From positions 775,001 through 839,000 of the forward strand of contig NC_084601.1 of NCBI RefSeq assembly GCF_033807715.1: 64,000 nucleotides of DNA, in the 5' to 3' direction. Position 1 is the stretch's first letter. Each line of letters opens with the position of its first letter. A program made the translations under genes and the position numbers. Origin of the DNA: Cololabis saira (taxonomy: Eukaryota; Chordata; Actinopteri; Beloniformes; Belonidae). Below the pieces are notes generated by a model. That model was not told the origin of the DNA and searched no databases. It saw only the letters and a program-made list of their open reading frames with translations. Positions 29,530-39,010 of this stretch are shown piece after piece.

Positions 29530-31544
29530 GTTTTAGAGCGCATTGTGGTGCCCGAGAGAAAATCAGTAGATTGAGAGGTTGTAAATCACTGAGTTGCAGT
29601 TGCACAGAAATAAAAAAATAACAATAAAATAAACATTAAAGGAAATAATATACAACATGTTGTAAATCTAGATATGTGTGCAAATATGTAAATAGTATTT
29701 ACTCCTGCAACTTCACATTTAAGTGTGAAATAATTATGTGAAAACATTTTCTGAGGTGATAATTTCAGATAAAAGTGAGGATTCTTTCAACAGATTCTCA
29801 CATCTTTTGTTTTTTTCTATTTTTTATCTTCATAATTATCACTTTCAACCAACCGTTCTCCTATTAATCATATCTATGCTAACAAAATGTCCTGAAGTTT
29901 GGCCTTACAATTGTGCAGCATGTACTGCATAAAGGTTATAACGTTTTTCTGATAAAGGCTTGATTTTCATCGGTTCGGTGTCACGTTTAATTTTTCCTTG
30001 CAGGAACGTTACATTATCGGTGAAGGCAGCATGCAACATGTTTGCGGGTGCATTGTAAAACTGAGGTGATGGGGTCTCTGTGTTGAACTAAGGAAAGAGC
30101 AGAGATTAGATGAGCTCCACAGATTGAGGGCAGGTAGAGCAGGTGGAAAACAGCAGGTAGAATTCAACCAAGAGACGGAGTAGATTGGCTTTTAACTGCG
30201 GTGGAAAGTCGCTGGAGGTGGTCTGGTGAGCTGTGAGCATGGAAGCTGAGAATTAGGTGAAGGAAAGACGTGGGGACGGAGCCTACTGGTGTGCAGATAG
30301 CTGAGAGCTGAGCAAATTAGCTGGGACAAAAAGCAAAAACTGTCGCAGAAGGCCTAAGTACTGGAACGCTGAAAACACAGGCAGCAAAGACCTAGTAAAC
30401 AGCTTGAACGTCACTGTGGGAGACGAAACAATCCGACACAGGCCGCTAGGATAACTGAGGTTCATATACTGAATAAGTTCATGAGGTAATGAAGAGCAGA
30501 TGTGCCAGGAACACCTGAGGAAGCAGAAATGAGTAGCTGGTACAGAGCTGAACTGGAACTGAGACTGGATTGTCATGAATCCTGAAGCAAACCTTGCTGG
30601 AGAGGGTTTTTTTTTTTTTTTTTTACTGTTGTCACAGGGAAGAAAGAGTGATCCAAAAAAGCAAATCAAAACAAATACAAAAAAACTACAGTGTTGTTTT
30701 AGAATCAAAAAGGATCCACAGAGAAAGGACGAGTTAGATGTAGATGGGAAGTTTCTGATTTAGTTTTAATTGTCCTGTGGCCATTAATTTGAGCTGAGCT
30801 TCATCTATGAGGATTGGAAATAATGTAATTCCCTCTTGTTAGCTTTAATTCTGTTTTCAGCAGAACAAAATAAAACATTTCCATATCAAAGACATTACAG
30901 CTGACCTGATTCTCTGATGAGGGGAAGTTTGATGTTATAATTTATTGAAATGTCTCTCAAGCAAAACAACAACATTTACTAAGGAGTTCTTCCTCCTGTT
31001 GGTGCTTGGGAAATCCCTGCAGAGTATCAGATCGCAGACTTCGTGCATCCCAACACTGTTTCTCTGATGCGGTTCTTCTAGTCCATATTAATGCAAGGCC
31101 CAATTTAGATACCACTTTAACAAACCACACCAGAGTCAACATAAGAAAAGTCTGGGATTGACTGACGATTTCAAGAAGAGACTAACATTACTCTATAAAT
31201 GTTATTTTATTTGAAGCAACAGATGCCAGAGCAAAATGTTAATTACAATAATCATGTTGTTACTGCAGGTGCATGATGTACGGCAATGTCAGATGACACT
31301 CAGTCACTATTTTATTTATACTGTATGCTTTTAATTTCCTTAAGGGGTTGAAAAACAAAGTAGACTTAGCCTACTGTAAAAAATAGATAACTACAATTAT
31401 AAAGATGTTGACTAACTCAGAAGTCCGACTCATGTCATTGGGTTTCAAAGTTTTAAAAAGCTATTAATGAAGGGGATAACTTTTCTGTTCTAGAGTGCCT
31501 ATTTTTAGTTACTACTGTTTTGGAAATAAGCAGTTCAGTCTGCA
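29530..31544. other. No gene recognised
   Basis: AT-rich DNA with a T18 run near 30607-30624. An A/G-rich stretch (30080-30560) is free of long frames. One 50-bp segment at 29980-30029 is a stray copy of the DIRS tandem unit (listed separately). Confidence 0.5.
29980..30029 (+). repeat. Isolated copy of the ~70-bp DIRS tandem unit
   Basis: TGTCACGTTTAATTTTTCCTTGCAGGAACGTTACATTATCGGTGAAGGCAGCAT in pieces (for example GGAACGTTACATTATCGGTG) equals a unit of the array at 32510-33175, 1.5 kb outside the DIRS left end. Confidence 0.85.
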
Positions 31545-31711
31545 GTTCTATTTCATCCCTTGATGACCGCCAGGCGGTGCTGTAAGCACTGGATATCTCC
31601 GTTCGCACATGTACATGTCGAGTACAATAACAACAATGTCACGTCACCTGTGACCCCTGCATGACCCCCGGAAGGGTATATCTTCCGGCGTCATATCAGC
31701 AGGTGATCGGT
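31545..31711 (+). repeat. DIRS left terminal inverted repeat
   Basis: Starts GTTCTATTTCATCCCTTG, includes GCCAGGCGGTGCTGTAAGCA, CAATAACAACAATGTCACGT and CATGACCCCCGGAAG, and ends CAGCAGGTGATCGGT. Matches the reverse complement of 43642-43790. Confidence 0.92.
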
Positions 31712-31744
31712 TCCTCATTCTTCTCTTGATCGCGCGTCTAGAAG

Positions 31745-32288
31745 TATAGAAGGTTCCGGGTTCCCCCGCAGCCAGCACCACGAACCCGGGTTCCCCCGCA
31801 GCCAGCGCCACGAACCCGGGTTCCCCCGCAGCCAGCGCCAGGGACCCGGGTTCCCCCGCAGCCAGCGCCACTCGTATCCTGAGTTCCCCGCCAAGTCGTC
31901 CAAGTTCTCCGCCAAGTTGTCCAAGTTTCCCGCCAAGTCGTCCAAGTTCCCCACCAAGTCAGAGTTCAAGCCCCACGCCAAGTCAGGGTTCAAGCCCCAC
32001 GCCAAGTCAGGGTTCAAGCCCCACGCCAAGTCAGAGTTCAAGCCCCACGCCAAGTCAAGGTTCAAGCCCCACGCCAAGTCGTCCAAGGCCCAAGCCTAGG
32101 CCTCGTGGACGACCCCCCGAGCTGTCTTGCCGGTCTGCCCGGTCCCGAGGACAGCCCCCGGAACTTTGGCCGTGTGTTGGCCTCTGCAGCGTTTTTGGTT
32201 CTCGCCTTTTTTTAAATAAACCCTGTTTTTGCTGAACTCCTGCCTCTCGCTCTCCTGCATCTGGGTCCTCAACTACACCAGCCTGACA
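31745..32288 (+). pseudogene. Deleted copy of the proline-rich LTR family
   Basis: Its tandem units (core CCGGGTTCCCCCGCAGCCAG; core AGCCCCACGCCAAGTCAGGG; GTCCAAGTTC) followed by CCTAGGCCTCGTGGACGACC and GCTGTCTTGCCGGTCTGCCC match the interior of the element at 11.9-14.1 kb in reverse complement. The interior jumps directly into an LTR end with AATAAA, CTGCATCTGGGTCCTCAACT and a final CCTGACAG. The 5' LTR and most of the interior are missing. The encoded repeats differ in length from the intact copy, as expected of minisatellites. No product expected. Confidence 0.8.
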
Positions 32289-32509
32289 GCTTCGTGCCAG
32301 TGAGGTAGGAGTAACGATTTTTTTGTCCTCCGAGAAGCTGTGGCCGACGCGTTATTTAATTGTGTTGCTCTGTCTTGCTGGTGGTGGTGGCGTCTCCGCC
32401 CCGCCCCCCAGCATTGATGACAGGAGGTAAGCTGTCAGCTGCGCCGCCTGTTACTTAATATTCTGTAAAACAATTAAGAAAGCCTTTGGCTATTGCATTT
32501 TTGTGTAAG

Positions 32510-33175
32510 AAAGTTGCATTTTTTGGTGAAGGCAGCATTTTGCTCCCTCTCCCGCCTGTCACGTTTAATTTTTCCTTGCAGGAACGTTACATTATCGGTG
32601 AAGGCAGCATTTTGCTTCCCTCTCCCGCCTGTCACATCAAATTTCTTCCTTGTAGGAACGTTACATTATCGGTGAAGGCAGCGTTTTGCTCCCTCTGCCA
32701 CCTGTTACATTTAATTTTTCCTTGTAGGAACGTTACATTATCAGTGAAGGCAGCATTTCGCTCCCTCTCCCATCTGTTACATTTAATTTTTCTTTGTAGG
32801 AACGTTACATTATCAGTGAAGGCAGCGTTTCGCTTCCCTCTCCCACCTGTTACGTTTAATTTCTCCTTGTGGGAAAGTTACATTATCAGTGAAGGCAGCC
32901 TGTCCGCTCCTCTCTCCCACCTGTCACATTGTGTTTCCTTGTTAAGGAAGTTACCTTTTGGGGAAGGCGGCATGTCCGCTCCTCTCTCCCGCCTGTGCAT
33001 TTTTGATTGCATTATTGGTGACGGCAGCGTGTTCGCTCCCCTCTCCCGCTTGTACATTTTTGGTTGCATTATTGGTGACGGCAGCGTGTTCGCTCCCCTA
33101 TCCCACCTGTACATTTTTTTGGTTACATTATTGGTGACGGCAGCGTGTCCGCTCCCCTCTCCCAGCTTTGTTGCT
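32510..33175 (+). repeat. Tandem array of ~60-73-bp units in the DIRS 5' region
   Basis: About ten units with the core GGTGAAGGCAGC / GGTGACGGCAGC, starting at 32524, 32597, 32670, 32742, 32816, 32888, 32959, 33017, 33076 and 33137. Typical blocks are CCCTCTCCCGCCTGT and GGAACGTTACATTATC. Units shorten from ~73 to ~60 bp toward gag. A 238-codon frame (32486-33202) stays open through the array and its TGA overlaps the gag ATG (TGATG). Confidence 0.92.
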
Positions 33176-33201
33176 TGGTTCCTACCGAACCAGTCGCTGT
33201 G

Positions 33202-33647
33202 ATGGAGCGATCTTGCACGGGTTGTATGGCCGCCCTGGATCCGGCTGATGGCCATGACCTCTGCGTTTCTTGCCTTGACCCAGAGCAACTGGAGCCATTG
33301 GCTAGCCATCCCAGCTAGCCATCCCAGCCAGCTTCACTGAAAAGGCCGGCGAAGAGAACTGTGGGTGCCCCCAAACGACAGAAGTTGACAAGCCAGCTCT
33401 CCTCTAAAGTAGATTGCTTGGCTGCCAACATGGAGCAGATGAAGGCTCTCCTCTTTAACCTGCAGCTTGTTGCTGGCCAGGTGGAGCCTGCCATGCCAGG
33501 GCTTGACCTGGGGTCGCCACCGCTGCCAGAGGACGCAATCTCAATTGCAGCCTTGGCGAGCCGCTTCAATATGTCTTCGGGGGGCCCAGCCTCACAAGGC
33601 TCGGGGCTCTCCTCGCGCTCATCTGCCCAGAGCTCTCAGAGGGAGTC
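33202..33647 (+). pseudogene. DIRS gag-like ORF1, one in-frame stop, cut by LTR insertion
   Basis: ATG at 33202 opens MERSCTGCMAALDPADGHDL then CVSCLDPEQLEPLA. The CxxC...CxxC arrangement near the start (SCTGC ... CVSC) with DPADGHD is the usual opening of fish DIRS gag proteins. A TAG at 33316-33318 interrupts it; the stop falls in a 13-bp direct duplication (CTAGCCATCCCAG), so slippage probably made it. The same frame continues as KRPAKRT, KLTSQLSSKVDCLAANMEQM, then Ser-rich sequence to SSAQSSQRES, where the mini LTR element is inserted (target GAGTC). Structural protein; no product expected here. Confidence 0.78.
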
Positions 33648-33892
33648 TGTAGCAGGGCGAGTGCTACCGGGGCCGACCGAAGGATGGAGAGACACGGAGT
33701 TTCGTGCAGACCCGTTTATTTCAGAACACAAAACACCGCCAACACGTGCAGAAGCACCTTCACCCAACTTCTCGGGAGAGAGCTTGCTGCTGGGCAGCCA
33801 TGCCTTATGAAGGCTGGCAGAGTGGAGAGGCTGATTGGGCCCATCTGTGCCCTAATCAGCCTGAGTGGCTGCAGCTCCTCCACCCTGCCACA
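33648..33892 (-). repeat. 3' LTR of mini LTR element
   Basis: 245 bp, plus strand TGTAGCAGGGCGAG...CACCCTGCCACA. On the minus strand it carries AATAAA (GAAATAAACGGG). Confidence 0.95.
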
Positions 33893-34008
33893 CACCCCCA
33901 ACGCCAACTTCGAGCCGGGGTCCGTCCGACCGAGCCTACTCCCCCCTCGCCCCCTCGGAGCGGGAGAGGAACCCTCCGGGCTTCCTGGTCGGGTGGTCGC
34001 CCCCAGCG

Positions 34009-34669
34009 TCAGCCTGAGCCGCAGAACGGTCGGGGTGGTCGCCCCCGGCGTCGGCCCGCCCACCGTGGAGGATGCGCTCGGGGCCGGGCCCATGGTGGCC
34101 TCGGGCCACCCGGTGCGCGCACGACTGCCTCCTTCACCTCCGCGACGCAGCCCTGCGCGGGCTGCTGGTCCGCCTCCAGGACCGCCTCTTCCCCCACACT
34201 CTGCTCTGGCCGCAGGTCCGGCCCCGTCTCCGCGGGACCCACCGTCGCTGGTGGCTGCGCCTCCGAAGCCGCCTTCCCCGCCAACTCCGCCTCAGCCTCC
34301 GTCTCCGCCTCCGCCTCCGTCCCGGGAGCCGTCGGCTGGCGGCCTGCAGCCGCTGCCTCACGGCCGGTCGGCTGCGGCGAACCTCAGAAGGGGTGCAGGG
34401 ATGGGTCGCTCCGCGGGTCCCGCCGCCTCGGGAGCCGTCGCTTGGCGGCCCGCAGCTTCTGCATCCCGGCCTCTCAGCTGCGGCGCCGCCAGCTCCTCCC
34501 GCGTTGCTGCGGCGGCCCTCAGACGGGGTGCAGGGGTGGGTCGCCCCGTGGCCACCAGGGCTTCTATGGCGGCCAGCTGCCGCTCGCCCTGGTCCCGGAA
34601 GGCCGCCGCCATGCCCGCCATGGCCCGGGCGAGCGTGTCCAGGGCCCGCTCCATGCCTCTCTCCTCCAT
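34009..34669 (-). CDS. Gag-like ORF of mini LTR element
   Basis: The best start is the minus ATG at 34669: MEERGMERALDTLARAMAGM then AAAFRDQGERQLAAIEALVA. This amphipathic helical N-terminus is followed by an Ala/Pro/Arg-rich segment and a stop at 34358 (103 codons). Downstream frames on the same strand (34009-34284, 34134-34361) stay open as Ala/Pro/Arg-rich or poly-Arg sequence, consistent with a longer protein now frameshifted or simply with GC-rich DNA. In position and helix content it is gag-like (RNA packaging). No zinc knuckle, protease or RT motif is visible. Confidence 0.4.
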
Positions 34670-34676
34670 CCTTCGC

Positions 34677-34694
34677 GCCCCACGTTGGGCGCCA
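34677..34694 (-). promoter_or_regulatory. Primer-binding site for tRNA-Lys(1,2)
   Basis: The minus strand reads TGGCGCCCAACGTGGGGC, two bases from the 5' LTR. This is the 18-nt complement of the tRNA-Lys(1,2) 3' end used by several retroviruses and LTR elements. Confidence 0.88.
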
Positions 34695-34696
34695 GA

Positions 34697-34941
34697 TGTA
34701 GCAGGGCGAGTGCTACCGGGGCCGACCGAAGGATGGAGAGACACGGAGTTTCGTGCAGACCCGTTTATTTCAGAACACAAAACACCGCCAACACGTGCAG
34801 AAGCACCTTCACCCAGCTTCTCGGGAGAGAGCTTGCTGCTGGGCAGCCATGCCTTATGAAGGCTGGCAGAGTGGAGAGGCTGATTGGGCCCATCTGTGCC
34901 CTAATCAGCCTGAGTGGCTGCAGCTCCTCCACCCTGCCACA
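34697..34941 (-). repeat. 5' LTR of mini LTR element
   Basis: 245 bp, equal to 33648-33892 except one A/G position in CACCCAACTTC/CACCCAGCTTC. Confidence 0.95.
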
Positions 34942-34946
34942 GAGTC

Positions 34947-35640
34947 GGCTTATTTTTCTGTGGTTTACAACTGTGGACCTACAGGATGCTTATTTTCATG
35001 TTCCGATTGTGGCACGTCACCAGCAAGGCCCTACCAGGGCCGCCATTATCAGTTCAGGGGGCTCCCATTCGGGCTCTCCCTGTCCCCGAGAGTTTTCACC
35101 AGGTACGTGGCGGCAGCCCTTGCTCCCCTGCAGGCACAGGGTATGAAGATTCTGCCGTATACGACTGGCTGGTATGTGCGCCCGAGACCAAGTGGTAGAG
35201 GATACAGCCCTCCTTTTGTCACATTTGGCCAGGCTGGAGCTCACAGTGAACAGAGGAAAGAGCTGTCTGGTTCCCTCCCAGCGAGCCGGGGGGGCACCCG
35301 GTCTGCACAGCTGCTGCGGGTGTCCCGGGGCCGTCTAACGTGGGCCGCTCCTCGCCTGCCTAGCCCCTAGGGCAGGAGTGGCCTGACGGGCTCCTGTACG
35401 CATTTCCCCCACTGCCAACGTTGCAGAGGGTCCTCCAGAGGGGTCACAGGCTCCTCTTGGTGGCCCCCTTCTGGCCAGGGAAACCATGGTTTCCACTGCT
35501 GCAGACGCTCTGCTGCGGCGCACCATGGCGCCTCTCCACCCGGAAGGACCTTCTGTCCCAGCTGGGGGGTCGGATTTGGCATCCCGACCCCCATCGCCTT
35601 CAACTCTGGGTCTTGCCACTGCAGGGTCCGACCCATTAGT
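34947..35640 (+). pseudogene. DIRS reverse transcriptase/RNase H remnant
   Basis: The RT palm is recognisable in two frames: TTVDLQDAYFHVPI (first catalytic Asp; about 34975-35015), then YQFRGLPFGLSLSPRVFTRY and LAPLQAQGMKILPY (about 35045-35160). The expected double-Asp box directly after ILPY is destroyed by a small deletion, since the sequence passes straight into DWLVCAP-like residues. Farther on, at 35421-35639, comes LQRGHRLLLVAPFWPGKPWF and DLLSQLGGRIWHPDPHRLQL, the conserved region between RNase H and the recombinase of DIRS elements. The N-terminal part of RT is deleted. No enzyme can be made. Confidence 0.82.
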
Positions 35641-36276
35641 GTCAAGCTGTACTGAGCCCGTCAGGACTACCATCTTGAATACCCGTCCGCCACCCCCCCG
35701 CCTCATGTATGAGTGCAAGTGGAGGAGATTCTCTGCCTGGTGTGCAGACAGGACAGTGCTTTGCCCCGTGGCCACCATTCTGGAGTTCCTTCAGTCCCTC
35801 CTGGATGGTGGCCGTGCTCAGTCCACTTTAAAGGTGTACTTAGCGGCCATTTCGTCGCTACATGCCTGGGTTGAGAATGCCACCGTGGGGTGTCACCGGT
35901 TGGTTTCTCTCTTTCTCAGGGGGGCTCTGAGGCTGCACCCCCCGAGGACCCCGAGGGCCCCGGTGTGGGACCTGCCCATGGTGATGGGTGCCCTCTCTTC
36001 TCCACCTTTTGAGCCCTTGGCCCAGGTGGACCTAGAGTGGCTGTTGATGAAGACAGCTTTTCTCCTCGCCATGACATCAGCAAAGCGAGTCGGTGAATTA
36101 CATGCCCTGTCAGTTAGCGGGTCCTGCTTGAGATGGAACCCAGATGGCTCAGGAGTTACGTTGTGGCCGAACGTGGCGTTCCTGCCCAAGGTCCTGCCAC
36201 GTACTCATGTTAATCGGCCTATCCAGCTTGCCCGGTTCGACCCCCAGCCAGCGGAGGGTGGGCCAAGCCCTTTGTT
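35486..36276 (+). pseudogene. DIRS tyrosine recombinase, N-terminal and first catalytic part
   Basis: The frame reads PRLMYECKWRRFSAWCADRT, then VATILEFLQSLLDGGRAQST and LKVYLAAISSLHAWV (SAM-like DNA-binding core). Then VDLEWLLMKTAFLLAMTSAK and RVGELHALSV, which contains the first catalytic Arg (KRVGEL). It is a lambda-integrase-type recombinase that would insert the DIRS circle at a target without staggered duplication. The frame is cut at 36276 by the L2 insertion; the C-terminal half resumes at 43091. The start is uncertain: 35486 is simply the first Met of the open frame. Confidence 0.88.
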
Positions 36277-37409
36277 CAATTCAATTCAATTCAATTTTAT
36301 TTATATAGCGTCTAATACAACAGAGTTGTCTCTAGACGCTTTACAGAGACCCATACCCAGAACATGAACCCCCGAGCAGTTATTACATAAACAATGGCAG
36401 GTAAAAACTCCCCTAATGGGAGAAAAACCTTAAGCCAAACAGTGGCAAGGAAAAACTCCCCTTTAGGAGGGAAGAAACCTTGAGCAGGACCAGGCTCATA
36501 AGGGGGGACCCTCCTGCCGAGGGCCAGACTGGTGGGTCAGGGACGGCAACAGCACAGCAGGCAGGTGGAAGCAGCAACGGGATGACCAGGGGTGGGGACC
36601 GCAGGCCAGCACGCAGCTCCCGAAGCTCCGGCCCAATCAGCAAGTCCCAGGTTGGGGTGCAGGGTCAGGGAAAGACTTGTGCTCCGTAATGCAAGCTACA
36701 AGCCACCCACGACCACCTACAGGACAAAAAAGAGAAAAGGGAGGAGAAGGGGGGGGCCAGCAACGGGATGACCAGGGGTGGGGACCGCAGGCCAGCACGC
36801 AGCTCCCGAAGCTCCGGCCCAATCAGCAAGTCCCAGGTTGGGGTGCAGGGTCAGGGAAAGACTTGTGCTCCGTAACAGTGTTGTTCTCGTTCACGAAAAC
36901 GGAAACGAAATATGTTCGTCAACGCCCATTTTTCCCCGGACGAAAACGAGACCGGACTAGAAAAAAAACACGTGTATAAACAATAACTAGGACTAAATCA
37001 TTATGCAAGTTCGTTGACTAATAAAAACTAAACGAAAATATAGTTCACAAAATAAATACTCCGCTAAAATCTATGATCATTTTCGTTCATAAACAAAGAC
37101 GACACGAAATATATAATTATAATGAACGTATCACTTCCTCCTGTCTCTTTTGCCATAGAGCGCCGCTGTGCGTTCGCAAATGCTCACCGGGACTGTCCGG
37201 GAGCACAGTTGTCTATCACTTTGTATTGGCATTGTGGTCAGGGCGGGTATATCGAACATACCCTTCCCCCACACACTCACACTCACACTCACACATAAAC
37301 AAACACACCCCCTTTTGAAGTTACCGCCATCGCTGCATGCAGCCGCAGCTGCACACGATCTCAACGCGGACATTTCATTTAATGTCATTAAATAAAATAA
37401 AACGGTAAC

Positions 37410-37537
37410 ATGCTTTGCACGGGGATCGGGAGAAAGAGAAGGGAAGATGTCTGGAAACATTTTAGATACATTGACGTCGAAGATAAAACGGAATGCTTGA
37501 TTTTAACGGACGGGGAGCAGTGCGGTCATACTTCAAG
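37410..37537 (+). pseudogene. First exon of a hAT transposase: BED zinc-finger start
   Basis: ATG at 37410 opens MLCTGIGRKRREDVWKHFRY then IDVEDKTECLILTDGEQCGH. The W..HF......K.EC...........C/H arrangement fits the beginning of a BED zinc finger, the DNA-binding module at the N-terminus of many hAT transposases. After CTTCAAG at 37537 the sequence reads GTAAGGTC, a good splice donor, and the in-frame codon across it is a stop, so reading must leave by splicing. No matching downstream exon with the hAT catalytic or dimerisation domain is found before 38628. The element is therefore a deletion derivative that still carries the 5' exon. At 42 codons it is too short for routine calling. Confidence 0.65.
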
Positions 37538-37677
37538 GTAAGGTCTAAATCAAGGTAAGCTAAGTTAACATAAAGTATGTTGCTGGTTGTTTACAACATT
37601 AAATCAACGTCGTGTTGTTGAGTGTACTGTCAGCTTAATGTTACTACAATAAAACCTACCCTAAAATAGTCTACTAG

Positions 37678-37680
<3 letters not shown>

Positions 37681-37724
<44 letters not shown>
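37681..37724. repeat. (GT)n microsatellite
   Basis: About 22 GT units inside the hAT element. Confidence 0.97.
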
Positions 37725-39010
37725 CCTTATGACATTATGAGCAAAGGCTTTGAAGTGCGACTGTTTTCATTCATTCACATGGTTTTTGTGCAGAAGTTCA
37801 AAGCCCCTCTAAGATTATTTTGTATAAATGCACACTACACACACCTGCACAAGAGGTCCATAAACACAAATAAATCCAAACATGGGGCATTTTGAATCAC
37901 ATGAAAGGTGCAGCCATAGAGAGAATCATAACAAACTCTGGTTTTTTGTTGAGTCATTTACACAGCTGCGACTGCAGCCAAAGTTTATAAAACCTGGCAT
38001 TTAAAGGGTTAAATCTTTAAAAAAAAATCATGAATATTTGATATCAATACTTAGGTCAGATATTGGTGAAAGAAATTAGCTCAATTAAAGTAGAATATAA
38101 TATTAATGTATAATATGTTTTATAGCTACCTTACGAAAAGCGCATTTTTTGCGCTAAGGAGTCAGAGTGTAACAATTATTCAGACTGCAATTACATTTTT
38201 GTTTAAAGTAGGATAGTTTTGGATTGGAATGACATTGACTACGTTTACATGCAGTCAAAATTCGGGTTTTTACTAATATTCGGGTTTTAGATCTACAGTA
38301 CACTCAACAACACAACGTTGATTTAATGTTCTAAACAACCAGCAAGATATACTGATGTCTAAAATAATTGTCAAACTAAAATTAGACTAAATTGTCAGAC
38401 TAAAACTAGACTAAAATGCAAATAGTTTTTGTTGACTAAAACTAAACAAATAAATTCACGGTTTCATGGACTAAGACAAAGACTAAAATGCTCGACTTTT
38501 AGTCGACAAAAATGTTTCTAAATAAAAAAAGGATGAGTTCGACTAAATATGACAAAAAATAACAACGGCGATTGAAACAGGACTAAGACTGAAACAAAAT
38601 GTAAAAATAGCCGACAAGAACAACACTGCTCCGTAATGCAAGCTACAAGCCACCCACGACCACCTGCAGGACAAAAGAGAGAAAAGGGAGGAGAAGGGGG
38701 GGCCAGCAACGGGATGACCAGGGGTGGGGACCGCAGGCCAGCACGCAGCTCCCGAAGCTCCGGCCCAATCAGCAAGTCCCAGGTTGGGGTGCAGGGTCGG
38801 GGAAAGACTTGTGCTCCGTAATGCAAGCTACAAGCCACCCACGACCACCTGCAGGTTCCGGTGTCCGGCAAAGGATGCTGCAACATGGACAAAAGAGAGA
38901 AAAGGGAGGAGAAGGGGGGGCCAGCACAAGAAACTACAGGAGCGACTCTGACACACTAAAGTTTACACTACCTAGAGATTTACCAACACCAGCTAGAGGT
39001 TTACTAAACA

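Larger units (their letters stand above)
33643..34946 (-). mobile_element. Mini LTR retrotransposon (TRIM-like) with tRNA-Lys primer site
   Basis: Two 245-bp LTRs (33648-33892 and 34697-34941), TG...CA, with one difference by eye, flanked by GAGTC on both sides (33643-33647, 34942-34946). On the minus strand the 5' LTR is followed after two bases by an 18-nt primer site matching tRNA-Lys(1,2), and the interior ends in a G-rich tract (GTTGGGGGTG) before the 3' LTR. The interior is only 804 bp and encodes no enzyme. Young and non-autonomous; it inserted in DIRS gag. Confidence 0.95.
36868..38636 (+). mobile_element. hAT transposon with 8-bp duplication CTCCGTAA
   Basis: The element 36876-38628 (1753 bp) has ends CAGTGTTGTTCTCG and, inverted, CAGTGTTGTTCTTG, with CTCCGTAA at 36868-36875 and 38629-38636. 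It contains a (GT)n tract (37681-37724), a BED-finger exon (37410-37537) and an internal inverted repeat (37578-37632 versus 38297-38349). It also contains a fragment of the MITE family at 38238-38300. The rest of a transposase is missing. Confidence 0.93.
36277..39010 (-). other. L2 3' UTR with tandem block and hAT insertion
   Basis: Contains the terminal stem (TATAGCGTCTAATACAAC), CCTTTAGGAGGGAAGAAACC and a ~186-bp block present at least three times (block starts GCAACGGGATGACC at 36574, 36760 and 38706). Each has AAGCTCCGGCCCAATCAGCA, AGGGAAAGACTTGTGCTCCG and CAAGCTACAAGCCACCC. The second block is interrupted by the hAT element at 36876. Compared with the 18.3-19.2 kb tail, the segment between GTTAGAGTC and CTGTAGTTTCTTGTG is missing. 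Confidence 0.88.

Noticed and set aside
29980..30560. A longer DIRS fragment left of the main DIRS
   Set aside because: Only ~50 bp matches the tandem unit; the following A/G-rich sequence shows no DIRS similarity I could see.
32840..33175. CRISPR-like periodic repeats, also at 51170-51318 and 53216-55190
   Set aside because: These are contiguous tandem repeats without distinct spacers, in a eukaryotic genome full of transposons.
33684..35146. Plus-strand frames of 391 and 480 codons
   Set aside because: They run through the LTRs and antisense interior of a minus-strand LTR element and across its borders; GC-rich sequence keeps them open.
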